From positions 62,001-126,000 of the forward strand of contig VAXW01000005.1 of assembly GCA_005884115.1 (NCBI GenBank): DNA of 64,000 nt, read 5' to 3'. Under the pieces are notes generated by a model that was not told the DNA's origin, ran no database searches, and was given only the letters and a program-made list of their open reading frames with translations. Source of the stretch: Actinomycetota bacterium. GTDB taxonomy: Bacteria > Actinomycetota > Thermoleophilia > Solirubrobacterales > Solirubrobacteraceae. Shown here piece by piece: positions 33,383 to 41,721 of the stretch. A program made the translations under genes and the position numbers. Numbering within the stretch: the first letter of the stretch is position 1; every line of letters starts with the position of its first letter.

Positions 33383-33738
33383 CTCGCCCGCGCCGCTGTC
33401 CGTGTACGCCCGCCGCTGGGCCTCTGCGAGGACGCCGCAAGCATCGCCTCGCGCAGGTCCTCGGGGTCGGGGGTGGGCGAGATGCGCCCGTCGCGCCGGC
33501 GGTATACGCGGCAGGTGAGGCCCGTGGGCTCGTTCGCGAGCGGCTGCACGTCGGCGCCGTCGATGCGGATCGTGGGCGAGCCCACGAAGCCCTCGGACGC
33601 GGCGGCGTCGTCGGTGGTGATCTCGCGCACGATCACAGTGCGGGGGTCATGCCCGCTCTCGCGCAGCACCTGCTGTAGCTCGCGCAGGGCCTTGCCGTAC
33701 GAGGGGCAGCCGGCCCAGAAGAGCAGCTCGACACGCAT
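33379..33738 (-). CDS. small thioredoxin-like protein
   Basis: 119 residues. Starts MRVELLFWAGCPSYGKALRE, a thioredoxin-fold beginning with one Cys in place of the CxxC pair, followed by GFVGSPTIRIDGADV (cis-Pro loop) and TCRVYRR. Relatives occur next to redox or metal-resistance genes, but the role is unclear. ATG follows TAAGCT by 6 nt (leaderless). Divergent from the membrane adenylate cyclase and coupled to the redoxin gene. Confidence 0.8.
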   Translation of the reverse strand: MRVELLFWAGCPSYGKALRELQQVLRESGHDPRTVIVREITTDDAAASEGFVGSPTIRIDGADVQPLANEPTGLTCRVYRRRDGRISPTPDPEDLREAMLAASSQRPSGGRTRTAARAR

Positions 33739-33744
33739 GTATCC

Positions 33745-33750
33745 AGCTTA
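33745..33750 (-). promoter_or_regulatory. -10 box TAAGCT, leaderless promoter of thioredoxin-like pair
   Basis: TAAGCT ends 6 nt before the ATG at 33738. Confidence 0.55.
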
Positions 33751-33767
33751 GTCGCGACAATCGGCGG

Positions 33768-35354
33768 ATGCTCGATCGCTTCGCGCGCTTCCTCTTCAGG
33801 CGCCTCGGCCGGCGCTACAAGGGCGTCTTCATGGCCACGCAGATCCCGGCCTCGGTGCTCGTGGCCGTCGGCGTGCTGGGGATTCTCGCCTCCTACTACC
33901 ACCCGTCGCTGGCCGACGCCGCGGTGATCGTGCTGGCGACGAGCGGCTTCACGACGCTCGGCGTCGGCTCCGCGATCGCGCGCCAGCGCCGCGCCCTCTC
34001 AGAGCTCGCCGAGTGGGCTCAGCGCGGAGCAAGGAGCGGGCCGGAGGCGATGGCGGCATGGGACGCCGCCGCCAACTTTCCCGTTCGCTCCTTCCGCCGT
34101 GACTCGCTCGCCACCAACGCCGTGGCCGCGCTGCCGAGCGTGGCGGTGATCGTGATCGTGCTCGGCCTTCCGCTCAGCGCCTACCCCGTGCTGCTCGCGG
34201 CCGGCGCGATCGCCGCCGCCTACGGGACGATCGTCACCTACTCGATCGCGGAGTTCTTCCTGCGTCCGCTGCTCGAGAGCGTCGACCCCGACCTGCCTGA
34301 AGGGGTCGGCTTCAGCTTCAGCGGGCTTCCCCTGCGCAAGCGCCTCCTGCTCACGCTTCCGGTGTTCACGGCGATGACCGGCCTGGTCGTGGCCGCCGTC
34401 GTCAGACGCGGCGGCGGCACCGGCGAACTCGCCATCACGGTGGCCGCCTCGCTGGCCGTGGGGCTGACGCTCTCGCTGGAGCTCACGGTGCTGCTCTCGC
34501 GCGCGATCACCACCCCGATCGCCAAGCTGCGCGACGCGCTCGCGCGCGTCCGCGAGGGGGAATACGAGGTGCGCGTGCCCGTTGTCTCATCCGACGAGCT
34601 CGGCGAGCTCTCCGACGCGTTCAACCGCATGGCGCGCGGACTGGCCGAACGCGAGCAGCTGCGGGAGGCCTTCGGCACCTACCTCGACAAGGACGTCGCC
34701 GGCTTCATCCTCTCGGGGCGCTTTCCCGAGGAGGGAGTGGAGGTCGACGTGTCGATCATGTTCTGCGACGTGCCGGGATTCACTTCGTTCGCCGAGCGCG
34801 CGTCGGCCTCCGAGGTCGTCTCGGCGCTGAACGCGATGTTCGAGCTGCTCGTGCCGATCATCGTTCGCCACGGAGGCCACGTCGACAAGTTCATCGGCGA
34901 TGGCCTTCTCGCCGTCTTCGGCGCGCCCGAGGGCTTCTCCGACCACGCCGACCGCGCCCTCGCCGCGGGCCTTGAGGCCCTCGAGGCCTTCAAGCGCACC
35001 GGCGGGCCGCTGCGGGTGTGCGTGGGCATCAACTCGGGGCGCGTGGTCGCGGGCTCGATCGGCGGCGCCGGACGCTTGAACTTCAGCGTCATCGGCGACG
35101 CCGTCAACGTCGCCGCGCGCGTGGAGGCAGCCACCCGCGACGGCGCGGACGATCTGCTGCTGACGCGAGCGACGGCCGACGCGCTGGCGCACACCGACGT
35201 GCCGCTCAGCTCGCGCGGCCACATCCTTCTGAAGGGCAAGAGCGATCCTGTGGAGCTTCTCGCGCCCGAGCGCCAGCTCGCCGATACCTCGCTGCTCACG
35301 CCTGGCGGCGCACGGCGTGAGCCGCGAGATCCGCCGGTGCGCCCTTTGCCTTGA
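33768..35354 (+). CDS. membrane adenylate cyclase: 6 TM + HAMP + class III domain
   Basis: 528 residues. About six transmembrane segments fall in residues 20-245, then HAMP (ITTPIAKLRDALARVREGEY, DELGELSDAFNRMARGLAE) and a class III cyclase domain (about 320-515): metal Asp in IMFCDVPGFTSF and FIGDGLLAVFG, Asn/Arg in GDAVNVAARVEA. The layout matches the six-helix HAMP cyclases known from mycobacteria (Rv1318c group, Rv3645). It would make cAMP in response to a membrane or lipid signal. Its 3' end overlaps the convergent cyclase gene by 59 bp. Confidence 0.92.
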   Translation: MLDRFARFLFRRLGRRYKGVFMATQIPASVLVAVGVLGILASYYHPSLADAAVIVLATSGFTTLGVGSAIARQRRALSELAEWAQRGARSGPEAMAAWDAAANFPVRSFRRDSLATNAVAALPSVAVIVIVLGLPLSAYPVLLAAGAIAAAYGTIVTYSIAEFFLRPLLESVDPDLPEGVGFSFSGLPLRKRLLLTLPVFTAMTGLVVAAVVRRGGGTGELAITVAASLAVGLTLSLELTVLLSRAITTPIAKLRDALARVREGEYEVRVPVVSSDELGELSDAFNRMARGLAEREQLREAFGTYLDKDVAGFILSGRFPEEGVEVDVSIMFCDVPGFTSFAERASASEVVSALNAMFELLVPIIVRHGGHVDKFIGDGLLAVFGAPEGFSDHADRALAAGLEALEAFKRTGGPLRVCVGINSGRVVAGSIGGAGRLNFSVIGDAVNVAARVEAATRDGADDLLLTRATADALAHTDVPLSSRGHILLKGKSDPVELLAPERQLADTSLLTPGGARREPRDPPVRPLP

Positions 35355-36081
35355 AGCTGCGCCTCGTCGCGACGATCGCGTCCGAATCGAGCGCCTTCAA
35401 TGTGCGGTCGGACACCAGCACCTCGCCCGGCTCCGCCGCCTCGGCCAAGCGCGCGGCGATGTTGACGTCCACGCCGAAGTAGTCGCCCCCGATCTTGCGC
35501 GGGCGGCCGAGGTGGATCCCGCTGCGCAGCCGCGGCGTGTACCCCGCGAGTTCGATCTCAGCCGCGCGCTCGCCCGCTTCGAGCGCCGCTTCGGCGGCGC
35601 TCGGGGCGTCCGCGAAGGCGCCCATCAGCCCGTCGCCGAGGCGCTTGACGACCTCGCCGCGCCGCTTCAGGATCGGCGGCTCGATCGCCTCGCTGACCTC
35701 GCCCAGGAGCCTGATCGCCAGCTCATCTCCGGACTCGAGTGCCCAGCTCGAAAAGCCGGCCAGGTCCATGAACAGCACGGCCACGTCGACCTCGCCACGC
35801 CCGCGACCCTGCGCCTCGGACACCCGCTGCCACGCCTGCAGGACGGTCAGGCCGAGCTCGCCCAGCACCCCGGGGGAGTCGGCGGTGAGCGCCGCCAGCT
35901 GGCGCACCGCCAAGTCGCTCGGGCGGCCGCGGGCCGTCGGCAGGCGGTGCAGCACCTTCTCGTCTCCCATCGCCCATTCTCGCGTGCGCCGCGCAGCCTC
36001 GACTAGCGCCGGCCTGCGATTGAGCTCGCGGGCCGCCGCTGTGACGCGCCGCCTGCGGGGCTCTGGGGACTCCTCACCCAC
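35296..36081 (-). CDS. soluble class III adenylate cyclase with N-terminal domain
   Basis: 261 residues from GTG, 6 nt after TAGGCT. Catalytic residues: Asp in AVLFMDLAGFSSW and KRLGDGLMGAF, Asn/Arg in GVDVNIAARLAEA. The N-terminal 90 residues are helical and Arg-rich and resemble the regulatory front of soluble mycobacterial cyclases more than a known sensor. Convergent and overlapping (59 bp) with the membrane cyclase at 33768, which may give antisense effects between two cAMP producers. Confidence 0.88.
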   Translation of the reverse strand: MGEESPEPRRRRVTAAARELNRRPALVEAARRTREWAMGDEKVLHRLPTARGRPSDLAVRQLAALTADSPGVLGELGLTVLQAWQRVSEAQGRGRGEVDVAVLFMDLAGFSSWALESGDELAIRLLGEVSEAIEPPILKRRGEVVKRLGDGLMGAFADAPSAAEAALEAGERAAEIELAGYTPRLRSGIHLGRPRKIGGDYFGVDVNIAARLAEAAEPGEVLVSDRTLKALDSDAIVATRRSFKAKGAPADLAAHAVRRQA

Positions 36082-36087
36082 GCCAGC

Positions 36088-36093
36088 AGCCTA
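36088..36093 (-). promoter_or_regulatory. -10 box TAGGCT, leaderless promoter of soluble cyclase gene
   Basis: TAGGCT ends 6 nt before the GTG at 36081. Confidence 0.6.
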
Positions 36094-36186
36094 GATAGCT
36101 GGCGCCCCGCCCGTCCCCTCCGCCGCAGGCCTCGGCGGCGCAGATGCCGCGCCGGCTGCGCTGCGCGATACTGCCGCGGACCCTCC

Positions 36187-36483
36187 GTGCCTCCGCGAGC
36201 AGTCGATCTGGAGAGCCCTCGGGCCCGACTTGTGCTCGCCCGCGTGCGCGCCGTCCCGGCAGGCTTCGTGCGCACGTACGGCGACTGCTCGCCGGGGTCA
36301 CCACGCTTTGCCGGCGCGGTGCTTGCCTCTTGCCACGACCCGCTCGTGCCGTGGCATCGGATCGTGCGCGCCGACGGATCGCTCGCGCGCGGCCCCCGCC
36401 AGCGCGCCCTGCTCGAGGCGGAGGGCGTCCCTTTCCGCGGCGAGCGCGTCGACCTGCGCGCGGTGCGCCTGCCCGAGCTCTAG
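36187..36483 (+). CDS. alkyltransferase-like (ATL) DNA repair protein
   Basis: 98 residues from GTG. It is the DNA-binding domain of O6-alkylguanine-DNA alkyltransferase: VRAVPAGFVRTYGDCS, GAVLASCHDPLVPWHRIVRA and GSLARGPRQRALLEAEGVPF. The methyl-acceptor motif PCHR is PWHR here, with Trp for the reactive Cys. In ATL proteins such as fission yeast Atl1, this protein cannot transfer the alkyl group but binds the lesion and recruits nucleotide excision repair. No uvr gene is nearby. The start has no clear ribosome binding site, so a few residues may be misplaced. Confidence 0.88.
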   Translation: MPPRAVDLESPRARLVLARVRAVPAGFVRTYGDCSPGSPRFAGAVLASCHDPLVPWHRIVRADGSLARGPRQRALLEAEGVPFRGERVDLRAVRLPEL

Positions 36484-36498
36484 CAGCCGCTCGCGCTT

Positions 36499-37875
36499 CT
36501 ATGCGGCTGCGGCGAGAGCGGCGCCGGCGACCTGCGGCGGGGAGGTCTCGCGCGAGCGCGGCTTGCCCAGCGTCAGCTGCACAACGCCGATCCGCCGCTC
36601 GACGAAGCCGGCCTCGCAGTAGGCGAGATACATGCGCCACAGCCGCCGGAAGGGCTCGTCATAGCCGAGCTCGGATAGGCGGCCGGACGCGACCTCGAAG
36701 TTCGAGCGCCAGCGCCGCAGCGTCTCCGGGTAGTGAGGCGTGAGGTCCGTGAGCGCGATCGCCTGCATGTCCGTGCGGCGGGCCAGGCAACGCGCGATCA
36801 CGTCGAGCGACGGCAGGCACCCGTTGGGGAAGATGTGCGTGCGCATGAAGCTGCGCGACGCCTTCTCGACGCCGTAGGCGCGATCGTCGATGACGATCGC
36901 CTGCAGCAGCATCTTGCCCTTCTGTGAGAGCAGCGAGGAGCAGCGCGCGAAGAACGTGCCGAAGTCGCGCCAGCCGACCGCCTCGATCATCTCGATCGAC
37001 GCCAGCTTGCTGTAGCGCCCGCGCAGGTCGCGGTAGTCCTCGCACAGCACCTTTACCCGGTCGGCCACGCCCGCCTCGCGCGCGCGTGCGCGCGCGGACT
37101 CATACTGCTCGCGCGAGATCGTCGTAGTCGTCACCCGGCAGCCGCGCGTGCGCGCGGCGTGAATCGCGAAGCCGCCCCATCCCGATCCGATCTCGAGCAC
37201 CTCATCCTGCTGCTCGAGCTCGAGCGCGTTGCAGACGAGCTCGAGCTTTGCCGTCGAGGCCTCCGCGAGCGACATCCCCGCTCGCGGAAAGTACGCGCAG
37301 GAGTAGGACATGGTCTCGTCCAGCATCAGCTCGAACAGCTCGTTGCCGAGGTCGTAGTGAGCGGCGATGTCGCTGCGGCTGCGCGCGCGCGTGTTGCGCA
37401 CGCGTACGCCCCTGAGCGCCTGCACGGCAGCCCGCGCCGGTGCGAGCCTGCGCCGCCACGCGTCGAGCGTGCCGACGTTGCGCGCCGCGAGGCGCACCAC
37501 CTCGACCAGATCGGGCGAGTCCCACAGCCCCTGGGTGTACGCCTCAGCCATCCCGCGGCTGCCGCTGAGCAGCCTCGGCCACAGGCCTGGCGAGCGCACG
37601 TGCACGACCGCGCGCGGGCTGCCCGAGCCCAGCGCGAGCACGCTCGCTCCCTCCACGAGCGTGAGCTGTCCCGCTCGCAGACGCTCGAGCACGCCCAGCG
37701 CGATGCGACGGGCGGCGCGCTCGCGGGAGGAGCCGGCACGCTCGAGCGCGGAAGCGCCGGGCGTGCGGGAGGACGCGCCGCGCTCGCGTCCGGAAGCGCC
37801 GCGCCTGCGGGAGGGCGCGCCGCGCTTGCGCGCGGCGGCGCCCGGAGCGTGCGACCGCTCGACCCGGTCCCTCAT
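36499..37875 (-). CDS. cyclopropane-fatty-acyl-phospholipid synthase family methyltransferase
   Basis: 458 residues; ATG overlaps the DUF1365 stop (ATGA). SAM motif I is EVLEIGSGWGGFAIHAA. The CFA hallmarks are DIAAHYDLGNELFELMLDE, MSYSCAYFPRAG, and SIEMIEAVGWRDFGTFFARC. The C-terminal YCEAGFVERRIGVVQLTLGK is typical. It adds a methyl or methylene carbon to an acyl-chain double bond of membrane phospholipid. Residues 10-50 are a Gly/Arg/Ser repeat insertion encoded by a 42-bp tandem repeat, absent from typical CFA synthases. Last gene of the FAD oxidoreductase-DUF1365-CFA operon. Confidence 0.93.
   Translation of the reverse strand: MRDRVERSHAPGAAARKRGAPSRRRGASGRERGASSRTPGASALERAGSSRERAARRIALGVLERLRAGQLTLVEGASVLALGSGSPRAVVHVRSPGLWPRLLSGSRGMAEAYTQGLWDSPDLVEVVRLAARNVGTLDAWRRRLAPARAAVQALRGVRVRNTRARSRSDIAAHYDLGNELFELMLDETMSYSCAYFPRAGMSLAEASTAKLELVCNALELEQQDEVLEIGSGWGGFAIHAARTRGCRVTTTTISREQYESARARAREAGVADRVKVLCEDYRDLRGRYSKLASIEMIEAVGWRDFGTFFARCSSLLSQKGKMLLQAIVIDDRAYGVEKASRSFMRTHIFPNGCLPSLDVIARCLARRTDMQAIALTDLTPHYPETLRRWRSNFEVASGRLSELGYDEPFRRLWRMYLAYCEAGFVERRIGVVQLTLGKPRSRETSPPQVAGAALAAAA
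37750..37833. repeat. two tandem imperfect 42-bp repeats
   Basis: Units at 37750-37791 and 37792-37833 match at about 36 of 42 positions. In the minus-strand CFA gene they encode 14-residue Gly/Ala/Ser/Arg units. Probably a slippage-prone tract. Confidence 0.7.
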
Positions 37876-38621
37876 CGCGCGCTCGGCGGGTGGCGGTGGA
37901 CGGGAACCCGCTCGAGCCTGAGCGCCAGCGCGTGGGCGTAGATGAGCGCGAGCACGCGCACAGACGCGGCTGGGAAGCGCGCGGTCATGCGCGTGAGCGA
38001 GCGGCGCGTGAGCGGGACGCGCCGCAGCGAGAGCGTCGCGTCGAACGTGCGCCGCCCGCGCTCCGCGCTCTCGATGTGGATCGCCGCGCTCTCGCCCGGC
38101 TCGGCGGCGCGCAAGGTGTAGCTCTGCTGCATGCCCATGAACGGCGACACGTGCAGCTGCTTGTGGAAGCTGCCGCTGAGAACGCGCCCGCCGCCTTGGT
38201 CGCCGTTCCGCCGCACGGCGTAGGCGTGGCGCTCGCCCCAGGGCGTGTTGCTGACCTCGGCGACAAGCGCCTCGAGCCGCTCGGCGGTGGAGAAGCAGTA
38301 GTAGAAGCTCACCGGGTTGAAGCACAGCCCGAACGTGCGCAGCTGCGTGAGGAGGCGGATCGGACCCGCCGGCGCGCTCCCGGTCGCGCGCTCCAGCTGT
38401 TCGCGGACAGCCTGCACGAGCGGGACGGAGGGGTCGCCGAGGTAATCTCCGCGCCGGAAGCGTACGAGACCCGGCCGGCGTGCCTGCAGGCGGCCGCCAA
38501 AGAGGTCCCCGAGCTCCTCGAGATCGAGGTACATGAGTGCCACCGGATGGCTGAACTCGCGCGTGCGCACCGCGAAGCGCCGATGGCGGATCGTGCCCTG
38601 GTAGATCGCGCTCGCCGTCAT
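37872..38621 (-). CDS. DUF1365 family protein
   Basis: 249 residues; its ATG overlaps the FAD oxidoreductase stop (ATGA). Family pattern: YQGTIRHRRFAVRTREFSHP, LMYLDLEELGDLF, TFGLCFNPVSFYYCFS, VSNTPWGERHAY and FHKQLHVSPFMGM. DUF1365 proteins are nearly always encoded between an amine-oxidase-like flavoprotein and a CFA synthase, and are thought to help modify unsaturated acyl chains. The biochemical role is unproven. Both neighbours here are joined by 4-bp overlaps. Confidence 0.9.
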   Translation of the reverse strand: MTASAIYQGTIRHRRFAVRTREFSHPVALMYLDLEELGDLFGGRLQARRPGLVRFRRGDYLGDPSVPLVQAVREQLERATGSAPAGPIRLLTQLRTFGLCFNPVSFYYCFSTAERLEALVAEVSNTPWGERHAYAVRRNGDQGGGRVLSGSFHKQLHVSPFMGMQQSYTLRAAEPGESAAIHIESAERGRRTFDATLSLRRVPLTRRSLTRMTARFPAASVRVLALIYAHALALRLERVPVHRHPPSAR

Positions 38622-39880
38622 CGGCTGAGCCGCGGGACGCCCTTTGAGCCGAGCTCGGCGACCACCCGCAGCGCGCTGCGCACGCCGTCCTCGTGGAAGC
38701 CCCAGCCCCAATAGGCGCCGCAGTAGTGGGTGCGGTTGCGCCCGCTGATCTCGTGGTGTCGCTGCTGCGCGCGGACGCCCGCGGGCGTGAAGACGGGGTG
38801 GGCGTAGTGGAAGGTGTCGATCACCTGCTCGGGGTCGATGACCGCGGTGCGGTTGAGCGTGACACAGAACTCGCGCTCGCTGCGCAGGGCCTGCAGGCGG
38901 TTCATGTGGTAGGTCACGGAGCAGGCACCCTGCGCGGGCGCATCGAGGTGGTAGTTCCAGCTCGCCCACGCACGCTGTCGCCGTGGAAGCAGCGAGCGGT
39001 CCGTGTGCAGGACGGCCTCGTTTCGCTGGTATGGGAACGCACCCAGTAGCTCGCGCTCGCGATCGCTCGGATCGGCCAGCAGCGCCAGCGCCTGGTCCGA
39101 GTGCGTGGCGATCACCGCGGCGTCGAAGCGCTCGGGCTCGTTGCCGCTCGTCCGCGATCGCACCGTCACGTGGTCCGCGTGACGCTCGAGCGCCGTGACC
39201 GCAGCACCCGTTCGCAGGCGTGCGCGCCACGGCCGTATGAGCGCCTCGACGTACGAGCGCGACCCTCCGCCGATCGTTCGCCAGGCGGGCCGGCCGCGAA
39301 ATCCCAGCATGCCGTGGTTGTCGAAGAACTCGAGCATGAAGCGCGCCGGGAACGACCACATCTGAGCCGGGTCCGTCGACCACACTGCCGAGACCTGGGG
39401 AACGATCAGCCGCTCGATGAACGAGCGCGAGAAGCTTCGGTGCGCGAGCCACTCGCGCAGCGACGGGTTCTCCTCGGAGGCGAGCAGCTCGCGCGCTTGG
39501 CGGTTGAAGCGCACGAGGTCGGCGACCATGCGGTGGAACGAGGGGTGCAGCGCGTGGCTGCGGCGCGCGAAGAGTCCGTTCGGCGAGGCTCCGTTGTACT
39601 CGAAGTCGACTCCGTCGCTCACGCCGAAGCTCATCTGCGACGGCTGCGTGCGCACGCCCAGCTGGGTCAGGAGGCGTTCGAAGTTGGGGTAGTTGCGGTC
39701 GTTGTAGACGATGAAGCCCGTGTCCACGTCGTACGCTCCCTGCTCGGTCTGCACGCGGACGGTGTTGGCATGGCCCCCAGGCCGCTTCTCGGCCTCGAAC
39801 ACGACCACGTCGTGATCTGAATTCAGCATGTGCGCGCATACCAGGCCTGAGATACCCGCTCCGATGATCGCGATTCTCAT
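38618..39880 (-). CDS. FAD-dependent amine-oxidase-like oxidoreductase of CFA operon
   Basis: 420 residues. FAD-binding GAGISGLVCAHML at residues 7-19, then VVVFEAEKRPGGHANTV and TGFIVYNDRNYPNF. This is the COG2907-type flavoprotein linked to CFA synthases. Plant cyclopropane synthases carry a fused N-terminal domain of this kind, supporting a shared pathway. It may desaturate, isomerise or reduce the modified acyl chain. Head of the coupled three-gene operon; divergent from the second CFA-like gene at 39920, with only 39 bp between starts. Confidence 0.9.
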   Translation of the reverse strand: MRIAIIGAGISGLVCAHMLNSDHDVVVFEAEKRPGGHANTVRVQTEQGAYDVDTGFIVYNDRNYPNFERLLTQLGVRTQPSQMSFGVSDGVDFEYNGASPNGLFARRSHALHPSFHRMVADLVRFNRQARELLASEENPSLREWLAHRSFSRSFIERLIVPQVSAVWSTDPAQMWSFPARFMLEFFDNHGMLGFRGRPAWRTIGGGSRSYVEALIRPWRARLRTGAAVTALERHADHVTVRSRTSGNEPERFDAAVIATHSDQALALLADPSDRERELLGAFPYQRNEAVLHTDRSLLPRRQRAWASWNYHLDAPAQGACSVTYHMNRLQALRSEREFCVTLNRTAVIDPEQVIDTFHYAHPVFTPAGVRAQQRHHEISGRNRTHYCGAYWGWGFHEDGVRSALRVVAELGSKGVPRLSR

Positions 39881-39919
39881 GCTCGACCTATTCGCAGCGC
39901 GGCGGACGCCAGATCAGCC

Positions 39920-40996
39920 GTGAGGACTCGCGCGCTCGGCTACGCGCTGCTCGATCGCGCACTGGGAACGGGCGCGCTTCCCGATCCCGTGCTGCGCGCG
40001 GGCGCGCGCCTGGGCGCGCGCATGCGGATCGCGCGCGAGCAGCGCGGGGGCGTCGAGGCGCAGGAGGAGCGCACGCGTGCCCTCGTGCGGCACATGTCCA
40101 GCGGGCCGATCGCGGAGCATCCGGCGAAGGCCAACGAGCAGCACTACGAGCTCCCCGCGGAGTTCATGGGCCTCTTCCTTGGGCCGCGTCGCAAGTACAG
40201 CGCGTGCCTTTGGGGCTCCGGCGTCGATGATCTCGCGGCCGCCGAGGAGGCGATGCTCGAGCTCACGTGCGCTCGCGCACGTATTGCCGACGGCATGGAG
40301 GTGCTCGACCTCGGCTGCGGCTGGGGCGCGCTGTCGCTGTGGATCGCCGAACGCTATCCGAGCGCTCGTGTGCTCGCCGTCTCCAACTCGGGCAGCCAGC
40401 GTCGCTGGATCGAGGCCGAGCGTGACAGGCGTGGGCTCGCCGGTCTCGAGGTGGTGACGGCGGACATCAATGAGTTCGCTCCACGCCGGCGCTTTGACAG
40501 GGTCGTCTCGGTGGAGATGTTCGAGCACGCGCGCAACTGGTCGGCCCTGATGCAACGCATCTCCGACTGGGTCGCGCCCGCGGGAAGCGCGTTCGTGCAC
40601 GTCTTCTCCCACAGGCGCCTCGCCTACCGCATCGAGGGTACATGGGCGGCAGAGCGCTTCTTCACCGCTGGCACCATGCCCTCGCACGAACTGCTGGCGC
40701 GCTTCGACGGCGACCTCGTTGTCGCCGATCGCTGGGCGGTTTCCGGCGAGCACTACGCGCGCACCCTGCGCAGCTGGCTGCGACGCCTCGACGAGCACGC
40801 CGCGGAGGCGCTCGCGATCCTCAGGCGCGGTCGCTCCGAGCGCGAGGCGCGCAGGCTGCTCGGCACTTGGCGGCTGTTCCTGCTCTCCACGGCCGAGATG
40901 TGGGCTTGGCGTGGCGGGGATGAGTGGATGGTCTCGCACTACCTTCTCGAGCCCCGTGGCGGCAGGGGGAAGAAGCCGCTCGTACGGGCGACGTAG
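39920..40996 (+). CDS. second CFA-synthase-like SAM methyltransferase
   Basis: 358 residues from GTG. SAM motif I is EVLDLGCGWGALSLWIAERY; KANEQHYELPAEFMGLFLGP and KYSACLWGSGVDD parallel the DLGNELFE and MSYS regions of CFA synthases. VVSVEMFEHARNWSALMQRI is the family catalytic region. It lacks the N-terminal substrate domain of the 36499 protein and is clearly only a distant paralogue. Two methyltransferases of different subtype in one cluster suggest different products or sequential methylation. Its 3' end overlaps the convergent DUF1295 gene by 58 bp. Confidence 0.88.
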   Translation: MRTRALGYALLDRALGTGALPDPVLRAGARLGARMRIAREQRGGVEAQEERTRALVRHMSSGPIAEHPAKANEQHYELPAEFMGLFLGPRRKYSACLWGSGVDDLAAAEEAMLELTCARARIADGMEVLDLGCGWGALSLWIAERYPSARVLAVSNSGSQRRWIEAERDRRGLAGLEVVTADINEFAPRRRFDRVVSVEMFEHARNWSALMQRISDWVAPAGSAFVHVFSHRRLAYRIEGTWAAERFFTAGTMPSHELLARFDGDLVVADRWAVSGEHYARTLRSWLRRLDEHAAEALAILRRGRSEREARRLLGTWRLFLLSTAEMWAWRGGDEWMVSHYLLEPRGGRGKKPLVRAT

Positions 40997-41721
40997 TCGC
41001 GATAGCCGGGGCGCTCTCTCATGCGCGCCTCCAGGAGGTCTTTGCCCGACACGCGGATGAGCAGCGTCGACATCGCCAGCGGCGCGATGACCGTCCAGAA
41101 AGCTCCACCGGTCGAGAGCGCGATCAGGTAGATGCCCCACCAGACCATGAAGTCGCCAAAGTAGTTGGGGTGTCGCGTGTAGCGCCACAGCCCCGCTTGC
41201 ATGATCCTGCCGCGGTTGGAGGGATTGGCCTTGAAGCGGGCGAGCTGGCGGTCCCCGACCGCCTCGAAGAACACGCCGACGGCCCAAGCTACGCCTCCGA
41301 CGGCGTCGAGCGCGCCGAGGCGATCCGGCTGCGGCGCCGCTGCTTGGATGGGTAGCGAGATGATCCACATCAGCGCTCCCTGCAGCAGGAAGACGCTGGC
41401 GAGGCTCACCACCGCGAAGCGCTCGCCGTGGCGTTCGCGCATGACCCCGTAGCGAGGATCCTCGCGACGCTCACGCAGCTTGCGCGCGAGCAAGTAGGCG
41501 CCCAGGCGCAGCCCCCACAACGACGTGAGCACGGCCAGCAGCAGGCGGCGCCCGCGGCACCCCTCACCGATCGCGAAGCTGAGCCACGCGACGAGGACGA
41601 ATCCGCCCGGCCATGCCGGGTCGACTATCGAGACGTCGCGAAGCGCCAGGCTGAGGACCCACAGCGCGAGCACGTAGGCGAGCAGGGCGCCTGCGCTCGC
41701 GATCAGCACTTCCCCCAACAC
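40939..41721 (-). CDS. DUF1295 membrane protein (steroid 5-alpha-reductase-like)
   Basis: 260 residues, GTG start. About six to seven hydrophobic segments. The C-terminal signature RYTRHPNYFGDFMVWWGIYL is that of the DUF1295/isoprenylcysteine-methyltransferase/5-alpha-reductase superfamily. WGLRLGAYLLARKLRERREDP precedes it. Such proteins occur in CFA/DUF1365 clusters of many bacteria and probably reduce or process the modified lipid in the membrane. Overlaps the convergent methyltransferase by 58 bp. Confidence 0.88.
   Translation of the reverse strand: MLGEVLIASAGALLAYVLALWVLSLALRDVSIVDPAWPGGFVLVAWLSFAIGEGCRGRRLLLAVLTSLWGLRLGAYLLARKLRERREDPRYGVMRERHGERFAVVSLASVFLLQGALMWIISLPIQAAAPQPDRLGALDAVGGVAWAVGVFFEAVGDRQLARFKANPSNRGRIMQAGLWRYTRHPNYFGDFMVWWGIYLIALSTGGAFWTVIAPLAMSTLLIRVSGKDLLEARMRERPGYRDYVARTSGFFPLPPRGSRR

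Noticed and set aside
39914-41368. 484-codon minus-strand open frame opposite the second CFA-like gene
   Set aside because: No domain; both strands are already explained by the methyltransferase (plus) and DUF1295 protein (minus).
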